DNA of 13,514 bases, taken from an uncultured Oscillibacter sp. (GTDB taxonomy: Bacteria; Bacillota; Clostridia; Oscillospirales; Oscillospiraceae). The position numbers and the translations under genes were made by a program. Location of the stretch: positions 1-13,514 of the forward strand of contig CABUDN010000065.1 of assembly GCA_902490355.1 (NCBI GenBank), given 5' to 3'. The notes beneath the pieces were generated by a model. It searched no databases, was not told the DNA's origin, and was given only the letters and a program-made list of their open reading frames with translations. Positions 1 to 7,066 of this stretch are shown here, in pieces. The number at the start of each line of letters is the position of its first letter. Position 1 is the stretch's first letter.

Positions 1-141
1 TCACATCGCCCCTGCCCAGCCGACATGCCGCAGGGAGCTGGAGCGGGATCTACGCTGTTGAAAAGATGAACAAGGCGTCGCCGGGAAGCGGCGCCGCCTT
101 GTTGCGCTTTGCTGAAAGTACAGCAGAATGCAGGGTTTTGT
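1..141. other. Left-edge stretch before lrgA, no supported gene
   Basis: All three forward frames are open at base 1 and close within about 180 bases. None gives a peptide I can recognise, so a 3' end of an upstream gene is possible but not shown. The one clear structure is the hairpin at 69-103, which would suit the end of such a gene. Confidence 0.4.
69..103 (+). terminator. Terminator-like hairpin of an upstream gene
   Basis: AACAAGGCG (69-77) pairs with CGCCTTGTT (95-103). Inside it CGCC (79-82) pairs with GGCG (90-93) across a single t/c mismatch. The tail GCGCTTTGCT is only weakly T-rich, so termination efficiency is uncertain. It probably closes a gene lying left of the window and insulates lrgAB. 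Confidence 0.5.
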
Positions 142-170
142 TTGACTTCCCGAAGGGATGTCCTTACAAT
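142..170 (+). promoter_or_regulatory. Sigma-A-type promoter for lrgAB
   Basis: TTGACT (142-147) is followed after a 17-base spacer by TACAAT (165-170). Each box is 5/6 to consensus with ideal spacing. It sits about 37 bases before the lrgA start, giving a short leader. Confidence 0.7.
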
Positions 171-206
171 GGGACCCGATGACTTTGTGAAAAAGGTGGC
201 GAAGGT

Positions 207-575
207 ATGAAGATTCTGCTGCAGATCGGCGTTGTGTTCGGTGTGTACTGGGGGAGCCAATGCATTGAGGCAGTGCTGCCCTTTCCGTTTCCGGCCAGTG
301 TGATCAGCCTGCTGGTACTGCTGGGATTATTGCTGCTGGGCGTGGTGAAGGTGGACCATATTCGGGAGAAGTCGGACTTCCTGCTGGGGAATTTGGGCTT
401 TTTCTTTGTGCCGGCGGGCGTGGGAATCATCAACTATGCCAATGTGATTTGGGAGAACGCGGCCGCATTTGTGACCATCTGCGTGGTGTCCACGGTTTTG
501 ACCTACGGAGCCACAGCCTGGGCGGTGCACCTGACGTGCCGGCTCATGGAGAAAAAAGGAGGACGGGAAAAATGA
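207..575 (+). CDS. lrgA: LrgA/CidA family membrane protein
   Basis: Small integral membrane protein of the CidA/LrgA family (122 aa, normal length). Four hydrophobic segments are visible, at roughly residues 5-24, 27-47, 60-80 and 88-110. A short charged loop (KVDHIREKSD) sits between the second and third. The start is set by AAGGTGG at 193-199, 7 bases before ATG. It overlaps lrgB by ATGA, so the two are translationally coupled. Family knowledge: first described as holin/antiholin-like regulators of murein hydrolase activity and lysis in Staphylococcus. Homologous pairs in Bacillus (PftAB) act as a pyruvate transporter and a plastid fusion homologue moves glycolate/glycerate. Which role applies here cannot be read from sequence. 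Membrane location is clear. Confidence 0.88.
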   Translation: MKILLQIGVVFGVYWGSQCIEAVLPFPFPASVISLLVLLGLLLLGVVKVDHIREKSDFLLGNLGFFFVPAGVGIINYANVIWENAAAFVTICVVSTVLTYGATAWAVHLTCRLMEKKGGREK

Positions 576-1261
576 GTGCCTTGCTGGAATCCCCCTTTTT
601 TGGCGTCACCATTACCATTGTGGCCTATTGGATCGGCGTCAAGATTCAGCAGAGAACCAAGCTGGCCATCTGCAACTATATGCTCATTGCGGTGGCACTG
701 CTGGTGGCGGTGCTGGTGATCTTTGATATTCCCTATGAGTCCTATTATGTCGGCGGCAGTCTGATCAACCTCTTCCTGGGACCGGCCACGGCCTGCATGG
801 CGGTATCCGTGTACGCCAAGCTGGAATTGCTGAAAAAGAACTGGCTGCCGGTTCTGGTGGGCTGCGCCGTGGGCGTGGCGACTTCCCTGGTCAGCATCTT
901 TGTGATGTGCCGGCTGTTTGGCCTGGACCGGGAGATGACGGCGTCCCTGCTGCCCAAGTCCGTCACCACGCCCATTGCCACGGCAATCTCGCAGGATCAC
1001 GGCGGCCTGGTGGCCATTACCGTGGCGGCGGTGACCGTCACCGGAATTTTGGGAAATCTCATCGCCCCCATGCTGGTGCGGCTGTTCCGGATCAAGGATC
1101 CCCTGGCGGTGGGGCTGGGCATCGGTGCCTGCAGCCATGCCGTGGGAACGGCCAAGGCCATGGAGCTGGGCGAGACGGAAGGCGCTATGAGCGGTCTGGC
1201 CATCGGCCTTTGCGGTATTTTGACCACGGTGGCTGCCCTGGGCTTTGAGCTGTTTTTATAA
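572..1261 (+). CDS. lrgB: LrgB/CidB family membrane protein
   Basis: Polytopic membrane partner of LrgA, 229 aa, the usual length. The start is the ATG at 572, which overlaps the lrgA stop (ATGA) and is preceded by AAAGGAGG at 556-563. An in-frame ATG at 449 lies inside lrgA, encodes a non-hydrophobic leader and is rejected. Hallmarks are the family signature LPKSVTTPIA (about residues 127-136) followed by GGLVAITVAAVTVTGILGN. A glycine-rich GLGIGACSHAVGTAKAMELG segment follows near residue 170, then a final hydrophobic segment ending in FELFL. It acts with LrgA in the membrane as an export/import or holin-like complex; pyruvate or another small organic acid is a plausible substrate by analogy to Bacillus PftAB. 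No LytSR or LysR regulator gene is visible beside the pair. Confidence 0.92.
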   Translation: MSALLESPFFGVTITIVAYWIGVKIQQRTKLAICNYMLIAVALLVAVLVIFDIPYESYYVGGSLINLFLGPATACMAVSVYAKLELLKKNWLPVLVGCAVGVATSLVSIFVMCRLFGLDREMTASLLPKSVTTPIATAISQDHGGLVAITVAAVTVTGILGNLIAPMLVRLFRIKDPLAVGLGIGACSHAVGTAKAMELGETEGAMSGLAIGLCGILTTVAALGFELFL

Positions 1262-1271
1262 AAAACAACAT

Positions 1272-1329
1272 AAAAAAACAATGTCCCGGTTCCGGCGCTG
1301 CGGCGCGGAACCGGGACGATTTGTTTTTT
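1272..1329. terminator. Bidirectional terminator between lrgB and glnN
   Basis: A perfect 12-bp stem pairs GTCCCGGTTCCG (1283-1294) with CGGAACCGGGAC (1306-1317). It is followed on the + strand by ATTTGTTTTTT and preceded by a run of A (1272-1278) that serves as the U tract on the - strand. It serves the two convergent genes. The + strand T run overlaps the glnN stop codon. Confidence 0.88.
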
Positions 1330-3415
1330 AGACGGAGAACATCAAGTCGGCGTATACGGGGAAAGGCCAGTACTCGGAAGCGGTGTGCTCTTCCAGCTGG
1401 TCTGCGGCTGCCCGGGCCTCGGCCATGTGGCCGGTGAGGACCTTGTGACAGAAGTTCATGGCTTCCTGAGGATCTGCGGGCATGGCACGCAGATCCTCTT
1501 CCAGAGCGCTGCAGGCATCCATGAGGGCGTCCGTCAGGGCGGAGATGACCTGCGCGGTGTCGCTTTCATAGCGGTGGGAGACACCGGCGGTTGCCTTGGC
1601 GTTTGCACGGCTGCACAGATCCGCGGAGTAGCGGGAGACGGCCGGCAGGATCTGGTGGCGGATCATATCCACCATGGTGGTGGCTTCAATGACCAGAATG
1701 TTGCGGTAGTTTTCCACATGGATCTCGAACCGGGCCTGGATTTCCTCCTTGGTGTAAATGCCGTGCTTGACAAACAAATCCACATTCTTGGGGGCGATGT
1801 AGGCCGGCAGGGCATCGGCGGCGGACTTGAGGTTGCTCAGGCCGCGGCGCTGGGCCTCGGCCAGCCAGGCGTCGTCATAGCCGTTGCCGTTGAAGATGAT
1901 CCGCTGATGCTCGGTAAAGGTCTTTTTAATCAGGCGCTGGAGATCCTCCTGGAAGTTGGTGGAACCCTCCAGCTCGTCGGCAAACTGCTTGAGTTCCTCG
2001 GCCATGATGGTGTTGAGGGCAATGTTGGGGCCGGAGATGGACTGGGAGGAACCCAGCATCCGGAACTCGAACTTGTTGCCGGTGAAGGCCATGGGAGAGG
2101 TGCGGTTGCGGTCGGTGTTGTCCTGCCGGATGGCGGGCAGCACGTCCACGCCGATTTTCAGGTTCCGCTTGCCGGCGGCCTTGAACTCGGTATCCTGAAT
2201 GATGGACTCCACCACGGCGGTGAGCTCATCGCCCAGGAAGATGGAGATGACGGCCGGAGGAGCCTCCTGAGCGCCCAGACGGTGGTCGTTGCCGGGGAAG
2301 GCCACCGTGGTGCGCAGGAAGTCCTGATAGTCGTCCACGCCCTTGATGAAGGCAGCCAGGAAGAGCAGGAAGCGGGCATTCTGCCGGGGGGTGGAACCGG
2401 GCTTGAAGAGGTTGCGGCCGGTGTCGGTGCCCAGAGACCAGTTGTCGTGCTTGCCGGAGCCGTTGACACCGGCGAAGGGCTTTTCATGGAGCAGGCACAC
2501 CAGGTTGTGGCGGTCGGCCACCTTCTTCATCATCTCCATGGCCAGCTGGTTCTGGTCGCAGGCGGTGTTGGCATCGGAGAAAATGGGGGCCATCTCGTGC
2601 TGGGCGGGGGCCACCTCGTTGTGCTTGGTTTTGCTCAGCACGCCCAGGGCCCAGAGGGTTTCGTCCAGGTCCTTCATGTAGGCGGCCACCCGGGGACGGA
2701 TGGCGCCGTAATAGTGGTCATCCAGCTCCTGGCCCCGGGGAGGCTTGGCACCGAAGAGGGTCCGGCCGCACATGCGCAGATCCTCCCGGCGGTTGTAGAG
2801 GTCCTTATCAATGAGGAAGTATTCCTGTTCGGGGCCTACCTGGGGGATGACCCGCTTGGTCTCCGTGTCGCCGAACAGGCGCAGCAGACGGATGGCCTGC
2901 CGGGAAACCTCGTCCATGGACCGCAGCAGAGGGGTCTTCTTGTCCAGGGCCTCGCCGGAGTAGGAACAGAAAATGGTGGGGATGCACAGGCTCCCCTCCT
3001 TAATAAAAGCGAAAGAGGTGGGGTCCCAGGCGGTATAGCCCCGGGCCTCAAATGTGGCCCGCAGACCGCCGGAGGGGAAGGAGGAGGCGTCGGACTCGCC
3101 GCGGACCAGCTCCTTGCCGGAAAACTCCATCATGATCTTGCCGCCGCCCATAGGCGTAATGAAACTGTCGTGCTTTTCGGCAGTGACGCCGGTCATGGGC
3201 TGGAACCAGTGGGTATAGTGGGTGGCGCCCTTTTCCACGGCCCATTGCTTCATGGCCTCAGCGATTTCGTTGGCGGTGGAGATGTCCAGAGAGGTGCCGT
3301 CGGTAATGCATTTTTTCCAGGCACCGTAGGATGCGGACGAGAGCCGCTCCTTCATCGTCTCTTCATTAAAAACCAGGCTGCCGAACAGCTCGGGGAGTTT
3401 TGCGGGTGTAGGCAT
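1328..3415 (-). CDS. glnN: Type III glutamine synthetase
   Basis: ATP-dependent synthesis of glutamine from glutamate and ammonia in the cytosol. At 695 aa it has the length of GSIII rather than the ~440-470 aa of GSI. Catalytic-core motifs in order: VGPEQEYFLID (193-203, metal-binding glutamates), KHNEVAPAQHEMAPIF (264-279), NGSGKHDNWSL (318-328) and DNTDRNRTSPMAFTGNKFEF (432-451). These are GSIII forms of the GS motifs. The extra ~200 residues at the C-terminus are characteristic of the family. Start ATG at 3413-3415 is preceded by AGGAGG (3426-3431). It lies 88 bases downstream of asnB with no hairpin between, so it can be read from the asnB transcript as well as from a weak own promoter. 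It supplies the amide donor used by AsnB. Confidence 0.96.
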   Translation of the reverse strand: MPTPAKLPELFGSLVFNEETMKERLSSASYGAWKKCITDGTSLDISTANEIAEAMKQWAVEKGATHYTHWFQPMTGVTAEKHDSFITPMGGGKIMMEFSGKELVRGESDASSFPSGGLRATFEARGYTAWDPTSFAFIKEGSLCIPTIFCSYSGEALDKKTPLLRSMDEVSRQAIRLLRLFGDTETKRVIPQVGPEQEYFLIDKDLYNRREDLRMCGRTLFGAKPPRGQELDDHYYGAIRPRVAAYMKDLDETLWALGVLSKTKHNEVAPAQHEMAPIFSDANTACDQNQLAMEMMKKVADRHNLVCLLHEKPFAGVNGSGKHDNWSLGTDTGRNLFKPGSTPRQNARFLLFLAAFIKGVDDYQDFLRTTVAFPGNDHRLGAQEAPPAVISIFLGDELTAVVESIIQDTEFKAAGKRNLKIGVDVLPAIRQDNTDRNRTSPMAFTGNKFEFRMLGSSQSISGPNIALNTIMAEELKQFADELEGSTNFQEDLQRLIKKTFTEHQRIIFNGNGYDDAWLAEAQRRGLSNLKSAADALPAYIAPKNVDLFVKHGIYTKEEIQARFEIHVENYRNILVIEATTMVDMIRHQILPAVSRYSADLCSRANAKATAGVSHRYESDTAQVISALTDALMDACSALEEDLRAMPADPQEAMNFCHKVLTGHMAEARAAADQLEEHTASEYWPFPVYADLMFSV

Positions 3416-3447
3416 GGTGATTCATCCTCCTATCGTACTCAATAGCC

Positions 3448-3475
3448 ATGGTATCACAAATTCGGAGAAACGCAA
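3448..3475 (-). promoter_or_regulatory. Possible weak promoter of glnN
   Basis: On the minus strand TTGCGT (3470-3475), a 16-base spacer, then TACCAT (3448-3453) preceded by TGA as an extended -10. The -35 is poor (about 3/6), so this is a candidate only. It would let glnN be transcribed independently of the T-box upstream of asnB. Confidence 0.35.
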
Positions 3476-3503
3476 TAGGTAATACTTCCAGAGTTTTGCA
3501 TCT

Positions 3504-5084
3504 TCACACGCCGCTGGCACCGTAGTTTGCCAGCACCCGGGCGGAAGGATCGGAGACCCGGCAGCCCTCCCAGTCCCGGTTGGGCATCCAGAAGTCGGCA
3601 ATCATGGCAGCCTGGCCGGGGTAATATTTTTCGAAAATCTCCCGGTAGAGCAGACTCTCCTTGGTAAAGGGCGGGCAGTAGTCGTACTTGCGGCGCAGCC
3701 GGGCAAACTCGGCGTCGGTGTAGCGGGTTTCGGCGTAGGCCTTGAGATCGTCCACCATGGAGTGGCCCACGGCGTCGGAGAAGGCGGCCTTCTCCCGCCA
3801 GAGAATGGCGTGGGGCAGGATGTTGTCCTGGTCAAAGGCCTTGCGCAGCAGGTACTTGCCCATGCCGTGGGTGTTGCGCTTGCGGGCCGGGTCCACCTGC
3901 ATGACGTAGCGGACGAAGTCCAGATCGCCGAAGGGAACCCGGGCCTCCAGGGAGTTGACGGAGATGCACCGGTCGGCCCGGAGCACGTCGTACATATACA
4001 GCTCATCCACCCGCTTTTTGGCCTCGGCCTGGAAGGCCCGGTCGCTGGGGGCAAAGTCCGTGTACTTGTAGCCGAAGAGTTCGTCGCTGATCTCGCCGGT
4101 GAGCAGTACCCGCACGTCGGTGTGGGCGTGGATGGCCTTGCAGCACAGGTACATGCCCATGCTGGCCCGGATGGTGGTGATGTCCCAGGTGCCAAGCAAA
4201 GCAATGACCTCCTCGAGAGACTCGAGCACCTCGTCCCGGGTCATGTAGAACTCGGTGTGGTCGGCGCCGATGAAGTCGGCGGCCTGCCGGGCATACTTGA
4301 GGTCAATGGCGTCGGTGTCCATGCCGATGGCGAAGGTCCGGATCTTCTTGCCCAGCACGATGGCACTGATGGCGCATACCAGGGAGGAGTCCAGTCCGCC
4401 GGAGAGCAGGAAGCCCAGAGGGGCGTCGGCGTCCAGGCGCTTGTCAACAGCGGCGATGAGCTTGTTGCGGATGTTGCGGCAGATGGTTTCCTCATCGTCG
4501 GGCAGATACTCCCGGACGGTGGTCAGATCGGCGTAGCGGACGAACTTGCCGTAGGCGTAGTAATGGCCCGGCGGGAAGGGGCAGATCTCCTTGCACAATC
4601 CCACCAGGTTTTTGGCTTCGCTGGCAAAGACGATGGACCCGTCGGCATCATAGCCGTAGAACAAAGGACGGATGCCGATGGGGTCCCGGGCGGCGATGAG
4701 GGAGTCGGTCATGGAATCGTAGATGATCAGGGCAAACTCCGCGTCCAGCCGGGAGAACATGGAAAGGCCGTACTCATGGAACATGGGCAGGAGAATCTCG
4801 CAGTCGCTGTTGCTGCGGAAGGTGTACTTGCCCGCCAGCTCCCGGCGGATGGACCGGAAGCCGTAGAGCTCGCCGTTGCACACCACATAGTCCCCGTCCA
4901 GGGAGAACGGCTGCATACCGTCCTCGGAAAGGTCCATGATGGCCAGCCGGTGGAAGCACAGGTAGCCAGACGGCGTCTCTACAATGCGGCTCATGTCGGG
5001 CCCGCGGGAGCGGGTACGGGCAAAGTAGGGCAGGATCTCCTCGCGGGAGCGGGTCTTCTTGGAAAAGCCCATGATGGAACACAT
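3504..5084 (-). CDS. asnB: Asparagine synthetase (glutamine-hydrolysing)
   Basis: Converts aspartate, glutamine and ATP to asparagine, glutamate, AMP and PPi; cytosolic. 526 aa, slightly shorter than E. coli AsnB (554). N-terminal class II glutaminase domain (about 2-180): nucleophile Cys2 exposed after Met removal (MCSIMGF), FHRL (44-47) and CNGELYG (69-75) for glutamine binding. C-terminal synthetase domain (about 200-510): PP-loop SGGLDSS (228-234), TGEISDELFGY (329-339) and LEARVPFGD (379-387). Start ATG 5082-5084 has GGAGGT at 5094-5099. The Cys at position 2 fixes this start, since the enzyme needs an N-terminal Cys. It is the first gene after an Asn-type T-box leader and is followed by glnN, whose product makes its amide donor. 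All key residues are present, so it should be active. Confidence 0.96.
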   Translation of the reverse strand: MCSIMGFSKKTRSREEILPYFARTRSRGPDMSRIVETPSGYLCFHRLAIMDLSEDGMQPFSLDGDYVVCNGELYGFRSIRRELAGKYTFRSNSDCEILLPMFHEYGLSMFSRLDAEFALIIYDSMTDSLIAARDPIGIRPLFYGYDADGSIVFASEAKNLVGLCKEICPFPPGHYYAYGKFVRYADLTTVREYLPDDEETICRNIRNKLIAAVDKRLDADAPLGFLLSGGLDSSLVCAISAIVLGKKIRTFAIGMDTDAIDLKYARQAADFIGADHTEFYMTRDEVLESLEEVIALLGTWDITTIRASMGMYLCCKAIHAHTDVRVLLTGEISDELFGYKYTDFAPSDRAFQAEAKKRVDELYMYDVLRADRCISVNSLEARVPFGDLDFVRYVMQVDPARKRNTHGMGKYLLRKAFDQDNILPHAILWREKAAFSDAVGHSMVDDLKAYAETRYTDAEFARLRRKYDYCPPFTKESLLYREIFEKYYPGQAAMIADFWMPNRDWEGCRVSDPSARVLANYGASGV

Positions 5085-5104
5085 AAAAAAGCACCTCCGG
5101 ATAT

Positions 5105-5149
5105 AAAAAAGCGCAGCGACATCCTAAAAATTTTAGGACGAATCGCTGC
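5105..5149 (-). terminator. Regulated terminator of the asnB T-box leader
   Basis: In the minus-strand RNA, GCAGCGA (5149-5143) pairs with TCGCTGC (5119-5113) and TCCTAAAA (5138-5131) pairs with TTTTAGGA (5129-5122). The hairpin is followed by GCTTTTTTA, a classic U tract (5110-5105). It lies 20 bases before the asnB start, so it blocks asnB when formed. Its 5' arm CCTAA (5137-5133) is also complementary to TTAGG (5168-5164) at the 5' edge of the T-box, giving the alternative antiterminator. Confidence 0.88.
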
Positions 5150-5400
5150 AATCCGCGGTGCCACCTAATTTGCCGCCATGAAAAACGGCCACCTTCAAAG
5201 GCTCCAACAAGCCCGTGTGAAATAACGGTCACAACCCGGCGCACTTACCAGCAGGGGAGCATCCCTGCGTTGAGATTGCGGCTCCGGAGTGTTCGTTCCC
5301 GTGGATTCTTTGCGCGGGGTTCGCACTCTCCCCCACTCACTGGAGCGGAACGTCCGCGGTACTTTTCTCCATCAAAGCCTTTGGATATTTCGTTTTGGAT
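5105..5400 (-). ncRNA. T-box riboswitch leader of asnB (Asn specifier)
   Basis: Untranslated leader that reads the charging state of a tRNA and controls asnB read-through. Seen on the minus strand: AGGTGGCACCGCGG (5166-5153), the invariant T-box; CCGTTATT just upstream, a conserved Stem III-side element; Stem I features GGAGAAAAGTACC near the 5' end, an AGTGAG (AG-bulge-like) element, and GGAGC pairing with GCTCC. Below that distal helix lies CTCAACGCAGGG, where AAC (5271-5269) is the likely specifier codon, i.e. asparagine. The bulge UGGC (5163-5160) pairs with GCCA, matching a tRNA with discriminator G73, as in tRNA-Asn. Uncharged tRNA-Asn would stabilise the antiterminator. The specifier was assigned by eye rather than by covariance model; the T-box class itself is secure. 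Confidence 0.9.
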
Positions 5401-5406
5401 GGATGG

Positions 5407-5435
5407 AGTGTACCACGATCCGCCCCGGCTGTCAA
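5407..5435 (-). promoter_or_regulatory. Promoter of the asnB T-box transcript
   Basis: Minus strand: a perfect TTGACA (5435-5430), a 17-base spacer, then TACACT (5412-5407). The implied start of transcription is near 5400, which places the T-box Stem I right at the 5' end of a ~315-nt leader. Confidence 0.85.
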
Positions 5436-5485
5436 CGGCGAATTTCACAAAAGTGAGGGGGAGAAGGCGGTGAAAAATTTTCCAG

Positions 5486-5517
5486 AAAAAGGCGGCGGTC
5501 CGGAGAGGACCGCCGCC
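5486..5517 (-). terminator. Terminator of purB
   Basis: A perfect 11-bp stem GGCGGCGGTCC / GGACCGCCGCC (5491-5501 with 5507-5517) has a 5-base loop. On the minus strand it is followed by TTTTTC (5490-5485). It starts 8 bases after the purB stop and separates purB from the asnB promoter. Confidence 0.9.
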
Positions 5518-5525
5518 TGAGGGGC

Positions 5526-6944
5526 TTAGAGATTGATTTCGGGGGTCTGGGTGGAAGCCTGGGCCAGCAGGGGTTCCACCCGGGCCAGGAAGGCGTCCAC
5601 CTGGGCCGGGCAGCGGCCGATGTAGGCGCTGGGAGTCAGCACGGCTTCCATCTCCTCCTCCGTCATGCCGAAGGCGGGCTCGGCGGCCAGACGGCTGAGC
5701 AGATCGCACTTTTCGCCCTCCTTCATCCGGGCGGTGGCGGCCATGGAGCAGGTGCGGATGATCTCATGGAGCTCCTGCCGGTTGCCGCCGCGCTTGACGG
5801 CCTCCATCATCAGGTTTTCCGTGGCGATGAAAGGCAGGTACTCCCGCACGGTGGCGTCCACCACCTTCTCATTGACGTGGAGTCCGTCGGTGACGTTCTG
5901 GCACAGGCGCAAGATGGCGTCGGCGCACAAAAAGCCCTCGGGCATGGAGATGCGGCGGTTGGCGGAGTCGTCCAGAGTCCGCTCCATCCACTGGACGGAG
6001 GCGGTCATGGGGGCGTTCATGGCGTCGGCCATCAGGTACCGGGACAGAGAGCAGATCCGCTCGGAGCGCATGGGGTTGCGCTTGTAGGCCATGGCGGAGG
6101 AGCCGATCTGATTCTTCTCGAAGGGCTCTTCCACCTGCCGGTCATGCTGCAAAAGCCGGATGTCGTTGGCCATGCGGTAGGCGCTCTGGGCGATGGAGGA
6201 GAGGACGTTGAGGATGCGGCTGTCCAGCTTCCGGGGATAGGTCTGGCCGCAGACGTCGAAGCAGCGCGCAAAGCCGAACTCGGCGCTGATCTGGCGGTTC
6301 ATCTCGTCAATCTTGGCGCCGTCGCCGTCGAACAAGTCCAGGAAGCTGGCCTCGGTGCCGGTGGTGCCCCGGCAGCCCAAAAAGCGCATATTCTCCAGCA
6401 CGAAGTCCAGCTCCTCCAGGTCGGACAGAAAGTCCTGCAGCCACAGGGTGGCCCGCTTGCCCACGGTCACCAGCTGGGCGGGCTGATAGTGGGTGTAGCC
6501 CAGGGTGGGGGTGGCCTTGTACTGGGCGGCAAACCGGGACAAATTGGCCATCACGGCCAGCAGCTCGCCCCGCAGATACCGGAGGCCCTCCCGGTAGAGG
6601 ATCACGTCGGCGTTGTCGGTGACATAGCAGCTGGTGGCGCCCAGATGAATGATGCCCGCGGCGGAGGGAGCAGCCTTGCCGTAAGTATAGACGTGGGCCA
6701 TGACGTCGTGGCGGACTTCCTTTTCCCGCTGGGCGGCGGTGTCGTAGTCAATGTCGGTGATGTGGGCCTCCAGCTCGGCCACCTGCTCCGCCGTTACCGG
6801 CAGGCCCAGGTTGTGTTCGGCCCGGGCCAGGGCCACCCACAGCCGCCGCCAGGTCTGGATGCGGGCGTCCTGAGAAAAGAGGTGCAGCATGAATTCGGAG
6901 GCGTACCGGGACGCCAGAGGGGATTCGTAACGGTCTTTGGACAT
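5526..6944 (-). CDS. purB: Adenylosuccinate lyase
   Basis: Cleaves adenylosuccinate to AMP and fumarate and also SAICAR to AICAR in purine synthesis; cytosolic tetramer of the fumarase/aspartase superfamily. 472 aa, longer than Bacillus PurB (~430) and nearer the longer PurB/ADSL forms. Conserved blocks: RHDVMAHV (78-85), HLGATSCYVTDN (100-111), TLGYTHYQPAQ (147-157, general-acid His152) and the superfamily signature GSSAMAYKRNP (281-291), the mobile loop carrying the catalytic serine. Start ATG 6942-6944 has AAAGGTGG at 6953-6960. It lies 122 bases downstream of purA on the same strand, completing the IMP-to-AMP branch; a palindrome lies between them. It ends at its own strong terminator. 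Confidence 0.96.
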   Translation of the reverse strand: MSKDRYESPLASRYASEFMLHLFSQDARIQTWRRLWVALARAEHNLGLPVTAEQVAELEAHITDIDYDTAAQREKEVRHDVMAHVYTYGKAAPSAAGIIHLGATSCYVTDNADVILYREGLRYLRGELLAVMANLSRFAAQYKATPTLGYTHYQPAQLVTVGKRATLWLQDFLSDLEELDFVLENMRFLGCRGTTGTEASFLDLFDGDGAKIDEMNRQISAEFGFARCFDVCGQTYPRKLDSRILNVLSSIAQSAYRMANDIRLLQHDRQVEEPFEKNQIGSSAMAYKRNPMRSERICSLSRYLMADAMNAPMTASVQWMERTLDDSANRRISMPEGFLCADAILRLCQNVTDGLHVNEKVVDATVREYLPFIATENLMMEAVKRGGNRQELHEIIRTCSMAATARMKEGEKCDLLSRLAAEPAFGMTEEEMEAVLTPSAYIGRCPAQVDAFLARVEPLLAQASTQTPEINL

Positions 6945-6977
6945 AGGAGGTCCACCTTTCTTTCATCTAAAAGTTAA

Positions 6978-6999
6978 GAGGCACCCATATGGGTGCCTC
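6978..6999 (-). repeat. Perfect 22-base palindrome between purA and purB
   Basis: The 22 bases are fully self-complementary. As RNA they form a 9-bp stem GAGGCACCC/GGGTGCCTC closed by an ATAT loop. On the minus strand it is followed by TTAACTTTTAG, an interrupted U tract, so it could be a leaky intercistronic terminator, an RNA-processing or stability hairpin, or an operator. It ends about 34 bases before the purB start and does not cover its ribosome site (6953-6960). Confidence 0.6.
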
Positions 7000-7066
7000 C
7001 AGTGAGTACAGTCTGTTTCGCCGGAGGCGAAGCGATTTGGTCCGATATCCAATGGGATTCGGTTGA

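Noticed and set aside
449..571. Upstream start for lrgB inside lrgA
   Set aside because: It would overlap lrgA by 127 bases with a non-hydrophobic leader. The ATG at 572 has AAAGGAGG and the typical ATGA overlap.
1385..3445. A 686-codon open frame on the + strand opposite glnN
   Set aside because: It is an exact shadow of glnN. G/C-rich third codon positions in the real gene remove stops from the antisense frame, and the peptide is low-complexity G/V/L/H-rich. The same applies to long antisense frames opposite asnB (3762-5168), purB (5766-6977), purA (7301-8440), DUF1846 (8942-10204) and tex (10995-12467).
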